From Azomonas agilis (GTDB lineage: Bacteria > Pseudomonadota > Gammaproteobacteria > Pseudomonadales > Pseudomonadaceae): a stretch of 64,000 nucleotides of DNA. Location of the stretch: contig NZ_VLKG01000008.1 of the NCBI RefSeq assembly GCF_007830255.1, positions 1-64,000 of the forward strand. Reading direction: 5' to 3'. Shown piece after piece: positions 30,244 through 40,373 of this stretch (position 1 is the first letter of the stretch; every line of letters starts with the position of its first letter). Position numbers and translations under genes: made by a program. The notes under the pieces are model-generated. The model saw only the letters and a list, made by a program, of their open reading frames with translations, was not told the origin of the DNA and made no database searches.

Positions 30244-32036
30244 CAGCTATCTCCCTCGTGCTCGTCGCTATCCTTAAATTGCCGGGCGTGTAAACGGGCG
30301 TAGTAGCCGTTCAACTCTAAAAGCTCGTTGTGGGTGCCGCGCTCCACAATATGCCCTTGATCCATGACTAAAATCAGGTCGGCTTTCTCAATCGTACTCA
30401 AACGGTGGGCAATCACCAAGGTGGTACGGCCCTTCATCACCCGATCCAAGGCGGCTTGGATGTGGCGTTCCGATTCAGTATCCAGTGCCGAAGTAGCCTC
30501 GTCCAGAATCAGAACCGGCGCATCTTTGAGCAAGGCACGGGCAATAGCAAGGCGCTGGCGCTGTCCGCCGGACAGCATGACTCCGTTTTCCCCCACCAAA
30601 GTGTGGTAACGGTCGGGGAGCTGCTCGATAAATTCATCGGCATAAGCAGCCTGAGCAGCGCGGCGGATAGAGTCCATAGGCGCACCGGCTAAATCACCGT
30701 AAGCAATGTTATTGCTGATGCTGTCGTTGAACAGGGTGACGTGCTGAGTGACCAAGGCGATATGACGGCGCAGGTTGTGTAGCCGATAGTCCTCAATGGG
30801 GATGCCATCCAGCAGAATCGAGCCGTTATCGTGTTGGTAAAAGCGCGGTACTAGGTTGGCCAGCGTAGATTTACCACTGCCAGAGCGTCCTACCAGCGCT
30901 ACCATCTGCCCCGGTTTCACGCTGAAGCTGATGTTGTGTAGGACTTGGCGATCAGTACCGGGATACACAAAGCTTAGGTTTTGCACCTCCAGCCGCCCGC
31001 TGACTTGGTCGCGCTCAAGGATGCCTTGGTCGCGCTCAGGCGGCTCGTCCAGTTGGGCGAAAATGCTGTCTGCGGCCGCCAAGCCTTTTTGGATAGTCGA
31101 GCTGACTTCAGACAGTTGTCGGATCGGCTTAGGTAGCAAGGCGGCGGCGGTAATATAGGCAATCAGCTCGCCGGGGGTGGCATCGCCGCGCAGGTTTAAC
31201 ACCATGTACATCAGCGCCGCCATGCCGGTGTAGATCACCAGTTGCAGGGTCGGAGTGTAGATGGCTTGGGTACGGGTCATGTTCATGCTGCGCTGCATGT
31301 TATCCATGCTGGCGTTGTAAAAGCGCTGACGCTCATAGGCTTCACCGCCGAAGCTGCGCACCACCCGATAGCCCTGAATGCTCTCCGAGGCAATGTGGGT
31401 GACATCCCCCATCGCATCTTGGATCTTTTTGCTTTGCTTGCGGAATTTGCGGCTGGCTGAGCGCACCATCAACCCAATCACCGGCAAAATGGCCAACATC
31501 ACCAAGGTGAGTTTCCAATTGCTGATCATCAGATAACCAAACAGGAACACCACCGTTAGCCCTTCGCGGATCACCACCTTGATGGCATCGGTTGAGGCTC
31601 CCGTGACCATAGTGACGTTAAAGGTAATACGGGAAATCAAGTGCCCTGAGTTGTGGTTGTCGTAGTAGCGGTTGGGCAGCGTCAGAAGGTTGTCGAACAG
31701 GGCGCAGCGCAAATCGTGGACTACGCCCCGAGAAACCCAAGCCAGATAGTAGTTACCTAAAAAGGAACCCACGCCTTGATACGCGGCGATCAATACGATA
31801 AATACGGGTACACCATAGGCGAGTGGAATGCCGAGTACGCGGGACTCTTCAGGGTTTTGAAGCCCGTCTAAGAAGTACTTAAGCATCTCAGCCAACATAG
31901 GCTGACCCGAAGCGAAGAGTAAAAAACCGAAGATACTGACGGCAAAAGCCCACCAGTAAGGCCTGACGTACATCAACAGCCGCCAGTACACCTCAAAGCT
32001 AGAGGGCCGAGTAGAACGAGGCATGGGCGTTCTCAT
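30243..32036 (-). CDS. msbA: lipid A export ABC transporter MsbA
   Basis: Half-transporter that flips lipid A-core across the inner membrane. 597 residues: six membrane segments in the first 320 residues, then a nucleotide-binding domain with Walker A GRSGSGKSTL, signature LSGGQRQRLAIARAL, Walker B VLILDEATSALD and the AHRLSTI switch. The usual partner lpxK does not follow; the Mig-14-like gene does. A second in-frame ATG lies at 32024. It follows the GT8 gene by about 100 bp. Confidence 0.94.
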   Translation of the reverse strand: MRTPMPRSTRPSSFEVYWRLLMYVRPYWWAFAVSIFGFLLFASGQPMLAEMLKYFLDGLQNPEESRVLGIPLAYGVPVFIVLIAAYQGVGSFLGNYYLAWVSRGVVHDLRCALFDNLLTLPNRYYDNHNSGHLISRITFNVTMVTGASTDAIKVVIREGLTVVFLFGYLMISNWKLTLVMLAILPVIGLMVRSASRKFRKQSKKIQDAMGDVTHIASESIQGYRVVRSFGGEAYERQRFYNASMDNMQRSMNMTRTQAIYTPTLQLVIYTGMAALMYMVLNLRGDATPGELIAYITAAALLPKPIRQLSEVSSTIQKGLAAADSIFAQLDEPPERDQGILERDQVSGRLEVQNLSFVYPGTDRQVLHNISFSVKPGQMVALVGRSGSGKSTLANLVPRFYQHDNGSILLDGIPIEDYRLHNLRRHIALVTQHVTLFNDSISNNIAYGDLAGAPMDSIRRAAQAAYADEFIEQLPDRYHTLVGENGVMLSGGQRQRLAIARALLKDAPVLILDEATSALDTESERHIQAALDRVMKGRTTLVIAHRLSTIEKADLILVMDQGHIVERGTHNELLELNGYYARLHARQFKDSDEHEGDS

Positions 32037-32137
32037 GTAACCTGTGAGGAAATAGTGGCGGATTGTAACAGCGAAAATACTTCAAGGATGGGCCTTAGCT
32101 GATTGAACGCAGGCCTTGGCCCAAGATATTGGGATGA

Positions 32138-33100
32138 TTAGGCGGCTTTAGCTTTGAGTGCCCTAAAGCGTAAATACCAGCGCATCCCTTGTAGATAGCG
32201 GCGTTGACGGAATAACGTCCGGTACATAAAGCGGGTATAGACGTAGCGCTCCCGCTCGCTGAAATGATCGTCTAAATCTAAACCAGCCCAAGGCGACTGA
32301 GACTGATACTGCACAAATAAAGCGCGGGAAGCATGGGGGTTCCAACTGCGCCAAGGTTTTAGTGGGCCGATAAAGTGGATAAAGCGGGTATCAGCGGGAG
32401 CATCTAACTCCAATTGAGCTTTTCTCAGGCTGCGCGTTAGGGAACATTGATGATTCCAAACGCTGTCCAAAACCCGTACCTGTGCATCCAATACCAGGTT
32501 CAAAGCATCTTGATCGCGGTATTTAAGCTTGAGTGTCGGATTGAGCATTTTATCGAGGGTGCGTTCTGAAACACGCTGTTCGAGCCAGCGCGGAATGTTG
32601 ATCAGCAACAGACCGGCGTTGAAATAATCGCGCAGGGTGCAGTGTTGGTAGGATAAACGGGTACGCATACTTAAGGCATTAAAGTCCCGCACGGCAGCAA
32701 CCGTAACCTCACTTAAATCGAGCTGGGCTAGTTTGGAAATCTCCCCCAAGCACAGCATATCAGCGTCTAAATACAAGACACGGTCGGTGATGGGGGCCAA
32801 GGCTTGAGGAATGGATAAGCGCAGATGGATGGCTTGGGAATAGTGCCCGGAATGCTCAGGCTCGGTCAGTGCAGGCAAAGACGGTAGCGGGTGGATGTGA
32901 ATGGTTTTTCCAGACTGCTGAGCCAAGTGTTGTAAACGATCTTGATGATCAGTCGATAACTCTATGCAAAAGACATGGAATATCATATCCAAGTCGGGGT
33001 TGTGAGCCAAAATCGAGGCAATATTGACTCCCATAGGTTGCACATAGTGCTCATCGACAGCAAAAGCGATGTGTAAGGGCTGTGCTGTGGTATGGGACAT
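32138..33100 (-). CDS. family 8 glycosyltransferase (LPS-type)
   Basis: 320-residue retaining glycosyltransferase of the WaaI/WaaJ (GT8) kind, cytoplasmic face. The N-terminal HIAFAVDEHYVQPMGVNIASI is the usual opening. The metal-binding DxD is in LYLDADMLCLG, and FNAGLLLINIPRW and HFIGPLKPW are typical acceptor-site motifs. It probably adds a hexose to the LPS core, which fits msbA and hldE downstream on the same strand. Divergent from the WaaP-like kinase gene. Sugar donor not predictable. Confidence 0.87.
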   Translation of the reverse strand: MSHTTAQPLHIAFAVDEHYVQPMGVNIASILAHNPDLDMIFHVFCIELSTDHQDRLQHLAQQSGKTIHIHPLPSLPALTEPEHSGHYSQAIHLRLSIPQALAPITDRVLYLDADMLCLGEISKLAQLDLSEVTVAAVRDFNALSMRTRLSYQHCTLRDYFNAGLLLINIPRWLEQRVSERTLDKMLNPTLKLKYRDQDALNLVLDAQVRVLDSVWNHQCSLTRSLRKAQLELDAPADTRFIHFIGPLKPWRSWNPHASRALFVQYQSQSPWAGLDLDDHFSERERYVYTRFMYRTLFRQRRYLQGMRWYLRFRALKAKAA

Positions 33101-33227
33101 GGCGAAACGACTCTCCCAAGGCTAGTGATACCGCGAGGCGGCTGTTGTTAGTCGGTCTTTAATGTACGGATCAATCACTTGGGTGTGCCTGTTGAATAGG
33201 CAGATCCAAAGATTGTTGAGGATGCGG

Positions 33228-33845
33228 ATGCGAAGTGTAACAGCGAACGAATTTCAGGGTTGGTTGGCACAGGGCGAGGTACTAGAGCAAGATAGCCACG
33301 GCGTTAAGGTGCTAAGACTGCCAGAGGCGGGCTATCTCAAGGTTTTTCGCAGTCGTCGATCGCGCTGGCTGGCTTGGTTATCTCCAGAGGCGCGACGTTT
33401 TGTCCGCAATGCTCAACGGCTGCACCGCTTGGGATTGCACACCCCTAAGGTCACAGACTGTTTTTGGTTGGATCGGGCACAGGTTGTTAGCGCTTGCTTG
33501 TATGAGCCATTGCAGGGCAAAACCCTAGAGCAGATGTATCGCACCGAGCCAGAACAGCTCAATGCGCTGATTCCCGATTTAGCGCGCTACATTTTAGCGC
33601 TACACCGCAAAGGCATTTATTTTCGCTCCCTGCATCTGGGTAATATTCTGCTGTTACCGGGGCCAAGGGTTGAATTTGGACTGATTGATTTTTTGGATAT
33701 GCGCTTTCGGCTGTTTCCACTAGATCGCTGGCAGATTCGGCGTAACTTCGCCCATCTTCAGAGTTATCTACAGCGTCGGCGTTTGGAGCAGTTTCCCTTT
33801 GCCGCTTTGCAGGAAGCCTATCAGCAGTTGCGGCAACAATCTTGA
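33228..33845 (+). CDS. WaaP/InaA-like small kinase
   Basis: About 205 residues from the ATG at 33228, which has GAGG six bases upstream; the frame opens earlier at 33162. Kinase-like features: VKVLRLPEAGYLKVF (lysine strand), YEPLQGKTLEQMY (hinge), the catalytic loop form YFRSLHLGNILLL with H and N, and LIDFLDMRF in the place of DFG. Such proteins phosphorylate LPS core sugars or are annotated as toluene-tolerance proteins. The divergent GT8 gene supports an LPS-core role. Confidence 0.75.
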   Translation: MRSVTANEFQGWLAQGEVLEQDSHGVKVLRLPEAGYLKVFRSRRSRWLAWLSPEARRFVRNAQRLHRLGLHTPKVTDCFWLDRAQVVSACLYEPLQGKTLEQMYRTEPEQLNALIPDLARYILALHRKGIYFRSLHLGNILLLPGPRVEFGLIDFLDMRFRLFPLDRWQIRRNFAHLQSYLQRRRLEQFPFAALQEAYQQLRQQS

Positions 33846-33956
33846 TCGCTTGCACAGCAGCCAGAAGCCCGCAAAGTTTATATACTCGGTTTCTGGCGCG
33901 CCCCATTCCCTATGTGCGCGCTGCTTGAGTTTCCCTTCAAAAATAAGGTTCTTGCC

Positions 33957-34676
33957 ATGAAGCGTCCCAGCGAGCGTGCTGCCGAGCAATTACGCCCGAT
34001 CCGTATTACCCGCCATTACACCAAACACGCTGAGGGTTCGGTGTTAGTGGAGTTTGGCGATACCAAAGTGATTTGCACCGTGAGCGTAGAAGCTGGAGTT
34101 CCCCGCTTTTTGAAAGGCCAAGGACAGGGCTGGTTGACGGCTGAATACGGCATGCTGCCGCGCTCTACCGGTACGCGCAACCCACGTGAAGCCAGCAAAG
34201 GCAAGCAAGGCGGGCGTACCTTAGAAATTCAACGTCTGATAGGGCGCTCCTTACGGGCGGCCTTGGATTTGAGCAAACTGGGTGAAAATACCCTGTACAT
34301 CGACTGCGACGTAATCCAAGCCGATGGCGGAACCCGTACTGCATCCATCACCGGCGCCATGGTCGCTTTAGTAGATGCCTTGGCGGTGATGAAGCAACGC
34401 GGCGCGCTTAAACAAGATCCGATAAAACAAATGGTGGCAGCCGTCTCCGTGGGGATTTATCAGGGCGTTCCCGTATTGGATTTGGACTATCTGGAAGACT
34501 CCAGCGCTGAAACCGACCTCAATGTGGTGATGACCGATGCTGGAGGCTTTATTGAGGTTCAGGGTACCGCAGAAGGCGCACCCTTCCATCAGGATGAGTT
34601 TAACGCCATGTTGAGTCTAGCCCAGCAAGGCTTAAACCAGTTGTTTGAAGCTCAGCAGGCGGCTTTAAGCGCCTAA
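33957..34676 (+). CDS. rph: ribonuclease PH
   Basis: Phosphate-dependent 3'-5' exoribonuclease that trims tRNA precursors. 239 residues from the ATG at 33957. Seen: [15 protein letters not shown], the conserved [17 protein letters not shown] arginine cluster, [20 protein letters not shown] and the C-terminal [10 protein letters not shown]. Full-length and intact. Confidence 0.97.
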   Translation: MKRPSERAAEQLRPIRITRHYTKHAEGSVLVEFGDTKVICTVSVEAGVPRFLKGQGQGWLTAEYGMLPRSTGTRNPREASKGKQGGRTLEIQRLIGRSLRAALDLSKLGENTLYIDCDVIQADGGTRTASITGAMVALVDALAVMKQRGALKQDPIKQMVAAVSVGIYQGVPVLDLDYLEDSSAETDLNVVMTDAGGFIEVQGTAEGAPFHQDEFNAMLSLAQQGLNQLFEAQQAALSA

Positions 34677-34747
34677 TAGCGGTGGGGTGAGTTGTGGTTC
34701 TGTTCGCCCTGCTTTTTTAATCGAACGTGCGTGTTTTGAGCAGTGCC

Positions 34748-36760
34748 ATGTCCCGACTCAACCCCAGACAGCAGGAAGCCGTACACTACATCAGCGGCCC
34801 TTTATTGGTGTTGGCCGGTGCGGGCTCTGGCAAAACCAGCGTCATCACTCGCAAGATTGCCTATCTGATTCAGCACTGCGGTATCCGTGCCCAGAATATC
34901 GTCGCTGTAACCTTTACCAATAAAGCGGCGCGGGAAATGCGCGAGCGGGTGGCTACCTTGGTTAAGGGGGTGGAGGCTAAGGGATTGACCGTCTCCACCT
35001 TCCACAATCTAGGGTTGACCATCATCCGCAAAGAGCATGCGCGCTTGGGTTACAAAGCGGGCTTTTCCATTTTTGACGAAGGTGATGTCAAGGCACTGGT
35101 GTCGGATATTCTGCACAAGGAATACGCCGGAGATGACAGTGTTGAGGCGATCATCCAGCAGATCGGCCAATGGAAAAACGACCTGATTCTGCCCGAAGAA
35201 GCATTGCAACAAATCCGTACTCCGCAAGAGCGCACGGCAGCAGCAGTCTACCTTCAATACCAGCGCACCCTCAAAGCCTACAACGCGGTGGATTTTGACG
35301 ACCTGATTTTGCAGCCAGTAAAACTGTTTCAAACCCATCCTGATGTGTTGGAAAAGTGGCAACAGCGGGTGCGCTATTTATTGGTGGACGAATATCAGGA
35401 CACCAACGCCAGCCAATATTTGCTGGTCAAATTGCTGGTGCAAGGGCGGGCGCACTTTACTGTAGTGGGTGATGACGACCAGTCCATCTATGCATGGCGC
35501 GGGGCAAGGCCGGAAAATCTGATCCAACTGCAACAGGACTTTCCTTCCCTCAAGGTGGTCAAGCTGGAGCAAAATTACCGCTCCACCAGCCGCATTCTCC
35601 AATGTGCTAACCAGCTTATTGCCAATAATCCCCATGTATTTGAAAAGCAACTCTGGAGCGACATGGGCCACGGCGATCCGATTCGGGTGATCCGCTGCCG
35701 TAACGAGGAGGCCGAATGTGAGCGCATTGCGCTGGAAATCCTCACCCAACACTTGCGCACCGGACGGCCTTATAACGAAGTAGCCATCCTCTATCGTGGC
35801 AACCATCAGGCCAAGCTGTTGGAGTTGAAACTGCAACACCATCAAATTCCCTATCGACTGTCGGGCGGCACCAGCTTTTTTGCCCGCCAAGAGGTTAAGG
35901 ATTTGATGTCCTACTTCCGCCTACTGGTTAATCCTGACGATGACAACGCTTTTTTGCGCATCATTAACGTGCCGAGGCGGGAAATTGGCTCCAGTACGCT
36001 GGAAAAACTCAGCCAGTATGCACAGACTCGGCAGATTTCCCTGTATGCGGCCTGCGGTGAGCTGGGCTTATCGACTCATCTGGACAGCCGTTTTATCGAG
36101 CGCCTGCAACGCTTCCGGCATTTAATGGAGCGGGTGCGTTATCAGTGTGCGCAAGACGATCCCATCGAAGCCCTACGCGATATGGTGCTGGATATCGACT
36201 ATGAAAACTGGGTGACACAAAACAGTTCCAGCGAAAAAGCCGCCGCCTTTCGTATGAGCAACGTCTGGTTTCTGATTGAGGCGTTAAAGAACACCTTGGA
36301 AAAGGACGAAGAAGGCGGCATGACCATTGAGCAGGCCATCGCCAAGTTGGTACTGCGGGATATGTTGGAGCGCCAACAGGAAGAACAGGACGGCGCGGAG
36401 GGGGTGCAACTCATGACCCTGCATGCGTCCAAGGGCTTGGAGTTTCCCAGTGTCTACATCATGGGTATGGAGGAAGAGATTCTGCCCCACCGTTCCAGCA
36501 TCGAAACCGATTGCGTGGAGGAGGAGCGACGCTTGGCCTATGTGGGTATCACCCGTGCCCGTCACCAACTAACGCTCACCTTTGCCGCCAAACGTAAGCA
36601 GTACGGTGAGGTATTTGATTGCAGTCACAGCCGTTTTATCGACGAGTTGCCCCAAGAGCACCTGCAATGGGAAGGTCAGGAGGAAGCCCCCGCTGAAGTA
36701 AAAAGCGCACGCGGTAATGAGGCTTTAGCAGGGATTCGGGCGTTGTTGAATCGAAGTTGA
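34748..36760 (+). CDS. rep: ATP-dependent DNA helicase Rep
   Basis: UvrD-family 3'-5' helicase that clears protein roadblocks at replication forks. 670 residues from the ATG at 34748 (MSRLNPRQQEAVHYI). Walker A is AGAGSGKTSV, Walker B/DExx is LLVDEYQDTN, and later motifs include GDDDQSIYAWRGA, LEQNYRS, LMTLHASKGLEF and AYVGITRAR. 71 bp after rph; converges with tamB with only 7 bp between. Confidence 0.95.
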   Translation: MSRLNPRQQEAVHYISGPLLVLAGAGSGKTSVITRKIAYLIQHCGIRAQNIVAVTFTNKAAREMRERVATLVKGVEAKGLTVSTFHNLGLTIIRKEHARLGYKAGFSIFDEGDVKALVSDILHKEYAGDDSVEAIIQQIGQWKNDLILPEEALQQIRTPQERTAAAVYLQYQRTLKAYNAVDFDDLILQPVKLFQTHPDVLEKWQQRVRYLLVDEYQDTNASQYLLVKLLVQGRAHFTVVGDDDQSIYAWRGARPENLIQLQQDFPSLKVVKLEQNYRSTSRILQCANQLIANNPHVFEKQLWSDMGHGDPIRVIRCRNEEAECERIALEILTQHLRTGRPYNEVAILYRGNHQAKLLELKLQHHQIPYRLSGGTSFFARQEVKDLMSYFRLLVNPDDDNAFLRIINVPRREIGSSTLEKLSQYAQTRQISLYAACGELGLSTHLDSRFIERLQRFRHLMERVRYQCAQDDPIEALRDMVLDIDYENWVTQNSSSEKAAAFRMSNVWFLIEALKNTLEKDEEGGMTIEQAIAKLVLRDMLERQQEEQDGAEGVQLMTLHASKGLEFPSVYIMGMEEEILPHRSSIETDCVEEERRLAYVGITRARHQLTLTFAAKRKQYGEVFDCSHSRFIDELPQEHLQWEGQEEAPAEVKSARGNEALAGIRALLNRS

Positions 36761-36767
36761 ATCCGAT

Positions 36768-39700
36768 CTAAAAATCTTTGCGATAAAACACATCCAAGGA
36801 GCTAGACAGCCCACTGGCCGCTTCCAAAAACAACTGTTTAGTCAATTGGTAACGTAGCGCTAACGTGGTTCCTTGCTCAAACACCCCTACGCCATAGCGC
36901 ACTGATAAGCGATCGTTCAAACGCCCACTGGCCACCACGTTGGTGCTGGTGCCTGAGCCTTCGGTGTCTAGCTGGAAGTCTTGGATGCCCAGTTTCTCGG
37001 CGATATCTCCCGTCAAAGCGGCGGTACCTGAAACCCCCAGCGATACTGCGGCCCGAGCTAATATATTGCTGTCTCCGGTATCAGCTCCTTGGGCGTGTCC
37101 CATCACTAGATAGGACAGGGCTTGGGATTGGTTCATGCTGGGTTCACTGAAGATTTCTACTCTGGGCTGACGGGTGCTGCCACTGATGCGCAGTCCTGCG
37201 GTTACATCATCGGCTTCAATGCGACGCACGGCTTCAATATCCAAGAAAGGCTCCGCCAGCGGGCCGGTAAACAGGATTCGAGCCCGGCGGATGCTTAGGT
37301 TTTGACCATAGGCTTTGTAGCGGCCATCCTTGAGTTGCAGTTCGCCACGGGTGTCTAGGTTATCCCCAATTTGCATGTGGCCCGCTAGATTGGCTTGCAG
37401 CCCAAAGCCGCTGAAGCTGACGCGCTCTTGTCCCACTTCAACCAGAATATCCATGTTCATCTTAGGGGCTGGGGAGGTTGCTGCCGGTTCTTGGCCCACA
37501 ATCACCGCATCTGAAGAGACGCTGACGGTGGAGGGCGGTAGTTCGCGTACCTGAATTTTGCCCTTGGGAATCCGCACATTGCCTTTAACGCTGAGTAGAT
37601 TATCCAGCAAGCTGATGCGTAAGTTGGAAGAGGCGGAAAGCTGGGCATAGGGTGCGACGGTGATGGGTAATTGTTGCGCATCCAGTAGCAGTTCTACTTC
37701 AGGTTGTGGTGCCCACGCGACGCGGCCTTTGAGGGAGCCTTTACCCTCACGTCCACTGCGCCAGCCGCCGTTGATCTGCATCTGATCCCCGGCAATATCG
37801 GCTTGGATGCGGATTTGCTCCAAGGTGGTAGGCAATTGACTGCCGCTGACTTTACCCTCACTGAGCACCAGTTGGCCGCTGATGTTGGGTTTGTCTAGGG
37901 TACCTGTAATGCGGCCACTGCCATTGAGTTGGCCTTCTAACTGATCTATTTGTGGAATAAAGGCCTTAGCCACCCCTAAGTTAAGTTTTTGCAGGCTGAA
38001 GGAGCCCACAATGGGTTTGCTGGTTTTACGCGGATCAATCTGAGCCTGTAGATTTAACTGACCTAGGGGGCCGGCCTGAATATCGGCCAGTATTTCAGCC
38101 TGTCGTGGGGTGAGTCGGCCTTCGAGGTGGATGGATTGATAGGCGATGTCATGCCAGATTTTTCCCTCACGCCAGCGCAGGCGACCTTCATTAGCATCCA
38201 CCTGAATTTGACCGGTGGGGCCAGAGGTGGGGAGATCCAGATTCACTTTGGCGTTCAGTCGTCCTTGCCAAGCCAGATTATCGGGCATCCAGCGAGCCAA
38301 AGTATCCAGCGGGAAGTTTTGCAACTGGTAGCGCACCTGAGTATTGGGGGTAAGACGCTGATTATCGGCGCATAAACTAGCGTCTTTGAACCGCCAGCAA
38401 TGGGCTCCAAGGGTTAAGCGTTGGGCTACATAGTCGATTTTGGCCGCTTGGTTGAGTGTCCAGTCTTGGCCATAACCTTTGATCTGAGCGCTGCTGAGTT
38501 GACCGCGCCAGTCGCTGCCTTTAAGCCCTCCCGATAAGGCCAAGGCGACCTTGGCCAAAGGGCCATCCAGTTTCAGGGAAACTTGGTGGCGCTCCAAACT
38601 GCCGGAGCCGTTGAGGTTGAGCTGACCTACATCCGTGCCCCCAGCATTGATGCCCTTGGCACTGAGGTCGATGGAGCCCCGCTGCTGGGCCGCGACCTCC
38701 GCTTTAAGATCCAGTTGGCGCAGGCGTTGGCCTTGGTAGGCAATGCCTTGGGCTTTCAGGTTGAGCTTGCCCTGAGGATCATTCAGGGTTCCTGCTAAAT
38801 TCAGTTGCCCCTGCGCCTGACCTTGTAACCCAGGCCAGAGTTGGGCTAGACGATTGAGGCTCAGGTTTAGCTGAGCACTGAGGCGTTCAGCATACTGGCC
38901 TTGCCCTTGGATACGGTTATCCCCAAGGCGCAGGTCTAGCTGATCCACCATCCAGCGATTGTTCTGCCCCTGAGCATTAAGCTGGAGACTGGTAGGCGCA
39001 TTACGCAAGCGGCCATTTAAAGCTAACTGGGCTTTGCCTTGCAGTTGATCTTGCTTCAGTTCGCCCTGCGTATTCAGCGTACCGCCTAAAGTACCCGGTA
39101 ATTCTGCCACCCAGTACGAGGGGTTTAAGGCGGATAACTCTAGCTGGGCCAGCCAAGCGATTTTTTCCGCCCAGCCCAGTTTAATCGCTCCTTTGATGCG
39201 CCCCTGTCCAGCCACCAGCTCTAACTGGGGCAGGCTGACTTCGGTCAAAGAGCCTTGTACCGGAGTCTTGAGGCTAAAAGGCCCGGCGGGGCCTTGTAGG
39301 TCGGCACTAATCTGGCCTTGGTAGCTTTGGTTGCGATCCTGATAGCCCAGTTTGGCATTTAGGCGTTTTAAGCTGACCGGAGGGGTATCAGCGGGATACA
39401 GGTTTTGCCACGGGAAATCCTGCCAAGTTAATTCAGTGTTGGCAGTAAGAGCCTCTGACCAGTTAGCCCCTCCGGTAATGCGCAGATAGCGATTGTTGTC
39501 AGCGTTGAGGGCTAATTGTTTGAGCGCCACACTCTCCTGTTTGAGTAAGGCTTCTAAGAGGAGTTGCACACTTTGCCCCGTTCCTAAACGCCCCGATCCA
39601 TTGAGCTGATAACCCTGTTGTCCATCACCTGCGGCGGTCAGTGTTAAGCCGTACAGCGTTAAGCTATCAGGCAGGCTAGGATCGGCTTTAAAGGGTTGGG

Positions 39701-40373
39701 TATTTAGATTCAAGCTCAGGGGTAGATCAGGATCTAAGGGCACTACATGGCCGGATAGCTGGGCGTTGAGGTAGCCTTGAGTCCTTAGGTTGATGCGTAT
39801 TTGGTGCTGTAAAGTACCCTCCAGTTCCGTCTGTACGCTTAATCCAGAACCCTCGGGAAAAGGGAGTTCAACACTTGCTTTAAGCTGTATCGGCCAGCCT
39901 GGTGTGGTATGCCCTTGGCCGGATAGTTGAATATGGCGGGCTAGCGTGTCTTCATCCATGATGACTTGGCCAAGCTGGATTTCACCAATGTGTAACCCCA
40001 AAGGCATGGGTAATTCAGGCAGCACTAAAGGCCCAGACTCAGGGCTGTCTGTTTCACTAGGAGCCAGCTTAAGCTGTAGCTGCTCGGCGCTGATACGTTC
40101 TAAACAGAGGCTTAAATACAGCAGACAACTGGGTTGCCAAGCAAAATGCACCTGCTCCAAACGCACCTGATTTTGAGGGTCAGTCCAGAGGATTCGGCGC
40201 GCGTGCCATTGATAACCCAATTGGCCGCTAAACTCCTCAACTGCTAAGCCCGGAATTTGCTCCAGCAACCAGCGGCTGCCGCTTTGGGTTCCTAACAATC
40301 CACCTAGCGCAACACAAAGCAGCAGTAATAAGCTGAAGATAAACCTCAGTAAGCCTTTAAACAGTTTTAACAT
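36768..40373 (-). CDS. tamB: translocation and assembly module protein TamB
   Basis: 1201-residue envelope-spanning protein anchored by one N-terminal membrane helix (about 5-28). The long middle is repetitive beta-strand sequence of AsmA/TamB type, forming a groove thought to carry lipids or outer-membrane proteins between membranes. The C-terminal DUF490 region ends LFLEAASGLSSSLDVFYRKDF. Its ATG overlaps the tamA stop (TGATG). Partner of the adjacent TamA. Confidence 0.93.
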   Translation of the reverse strand: MLKLFKGLLRFIFSLLLLLCVALGGLLGTQSGSRWLLEQIPGLAVEEFSGQLGYQWHARRILWTDPQNQVRLEQVHFAWQPSCLLYLSLCLERISAEQLQLKLAPSETDSPESGPLVLPELPMPLGLHIGEIQLGQVIMDEDTLARHIQLSGQGHTTPGWPIQLKASVELPFPEGSGLSVQTELEGTLQHQIRINLRTQGYLNAQLSGHVVPLDPDLPLSLNLNTQPFKADPSLPDSLTLYGLTLTAAGDGQQGYQLNGSGRLGTGQSVQLLLEALLKQESVALKQLALNADNNRYLRITGGANWSEALTANTELTWQDFPWQNLYPADTPPVSLKRLNAKLGYQDRNQSYQGQISADLQGPAGPFSLKTPVQGSLTEVSLPQLELVAGQGRIKGAIKLGWAEKIAWLAQLELSALNPSYWVAELPGTLGGTLNTQGELKQDQLQGKAQLALNGRLRNAPTSLQLNAQGQNNRWMVDQLDLRLGDNRIQGQGQYAERLSAQLNLSLNRLAQLWPGLQGQAQGQLNLAGTLNDPQGKLNLKAQGIAYQGQRLRQLDLKAEVAAQQRGSIDLSAKGINAGGTDVGQLNLNGSGSLERHQVSLKLDGPLAKVALALSGGLKGSDWRGQLSSAQIKGYGQDWTLNQAAKIDYVAQRLTLGAHCWRFKDASLCADNQRLTPNTQVRYQLQNFPLDTLARWMPDNLAWQGRLNAKVNLDLPTSGPTGQIQVDANEGRLRWREGKIWHDIAYQSIHLEGRLTPRQAEILADIQAGPLGQLNLQAQIDPRKTSKPIVGSFSLQKLNLGVAKAFIPQIDQLEGQLNGSGRITGTLDKPNISGQLVLSEGKVSGSQLPTTLEQIRIQADIAGDQMQINGGWRSGREGKGSLKGRVAWAPQPEVELLLDAQQLPITVAPYAQLSASSNLRISLLDNLLSVKGNVRIPKGKIQVRELPPSTVSVSSDAVIVGQEPAATSPAPKMNMDILVEVGQERVSFSGFGLQANLAGHMQIGDNLDTRGELQLKDGRYKAYGQNLSIRRARILFTGPLAEPFLDIEAVRRIEADDVTAGLRISGSTRQPRVEIFSEPSMNQSQALSYLVMGHAQGADTGDSNILARAAVSLGVSGTAALTGDIAEKLGIQDFQLDTEGSGTSTNVVASGRLNDRLSVRYGVGVFEQGTTLALRYQLTKQLFLEAASGLSSSLDVFYRKDF

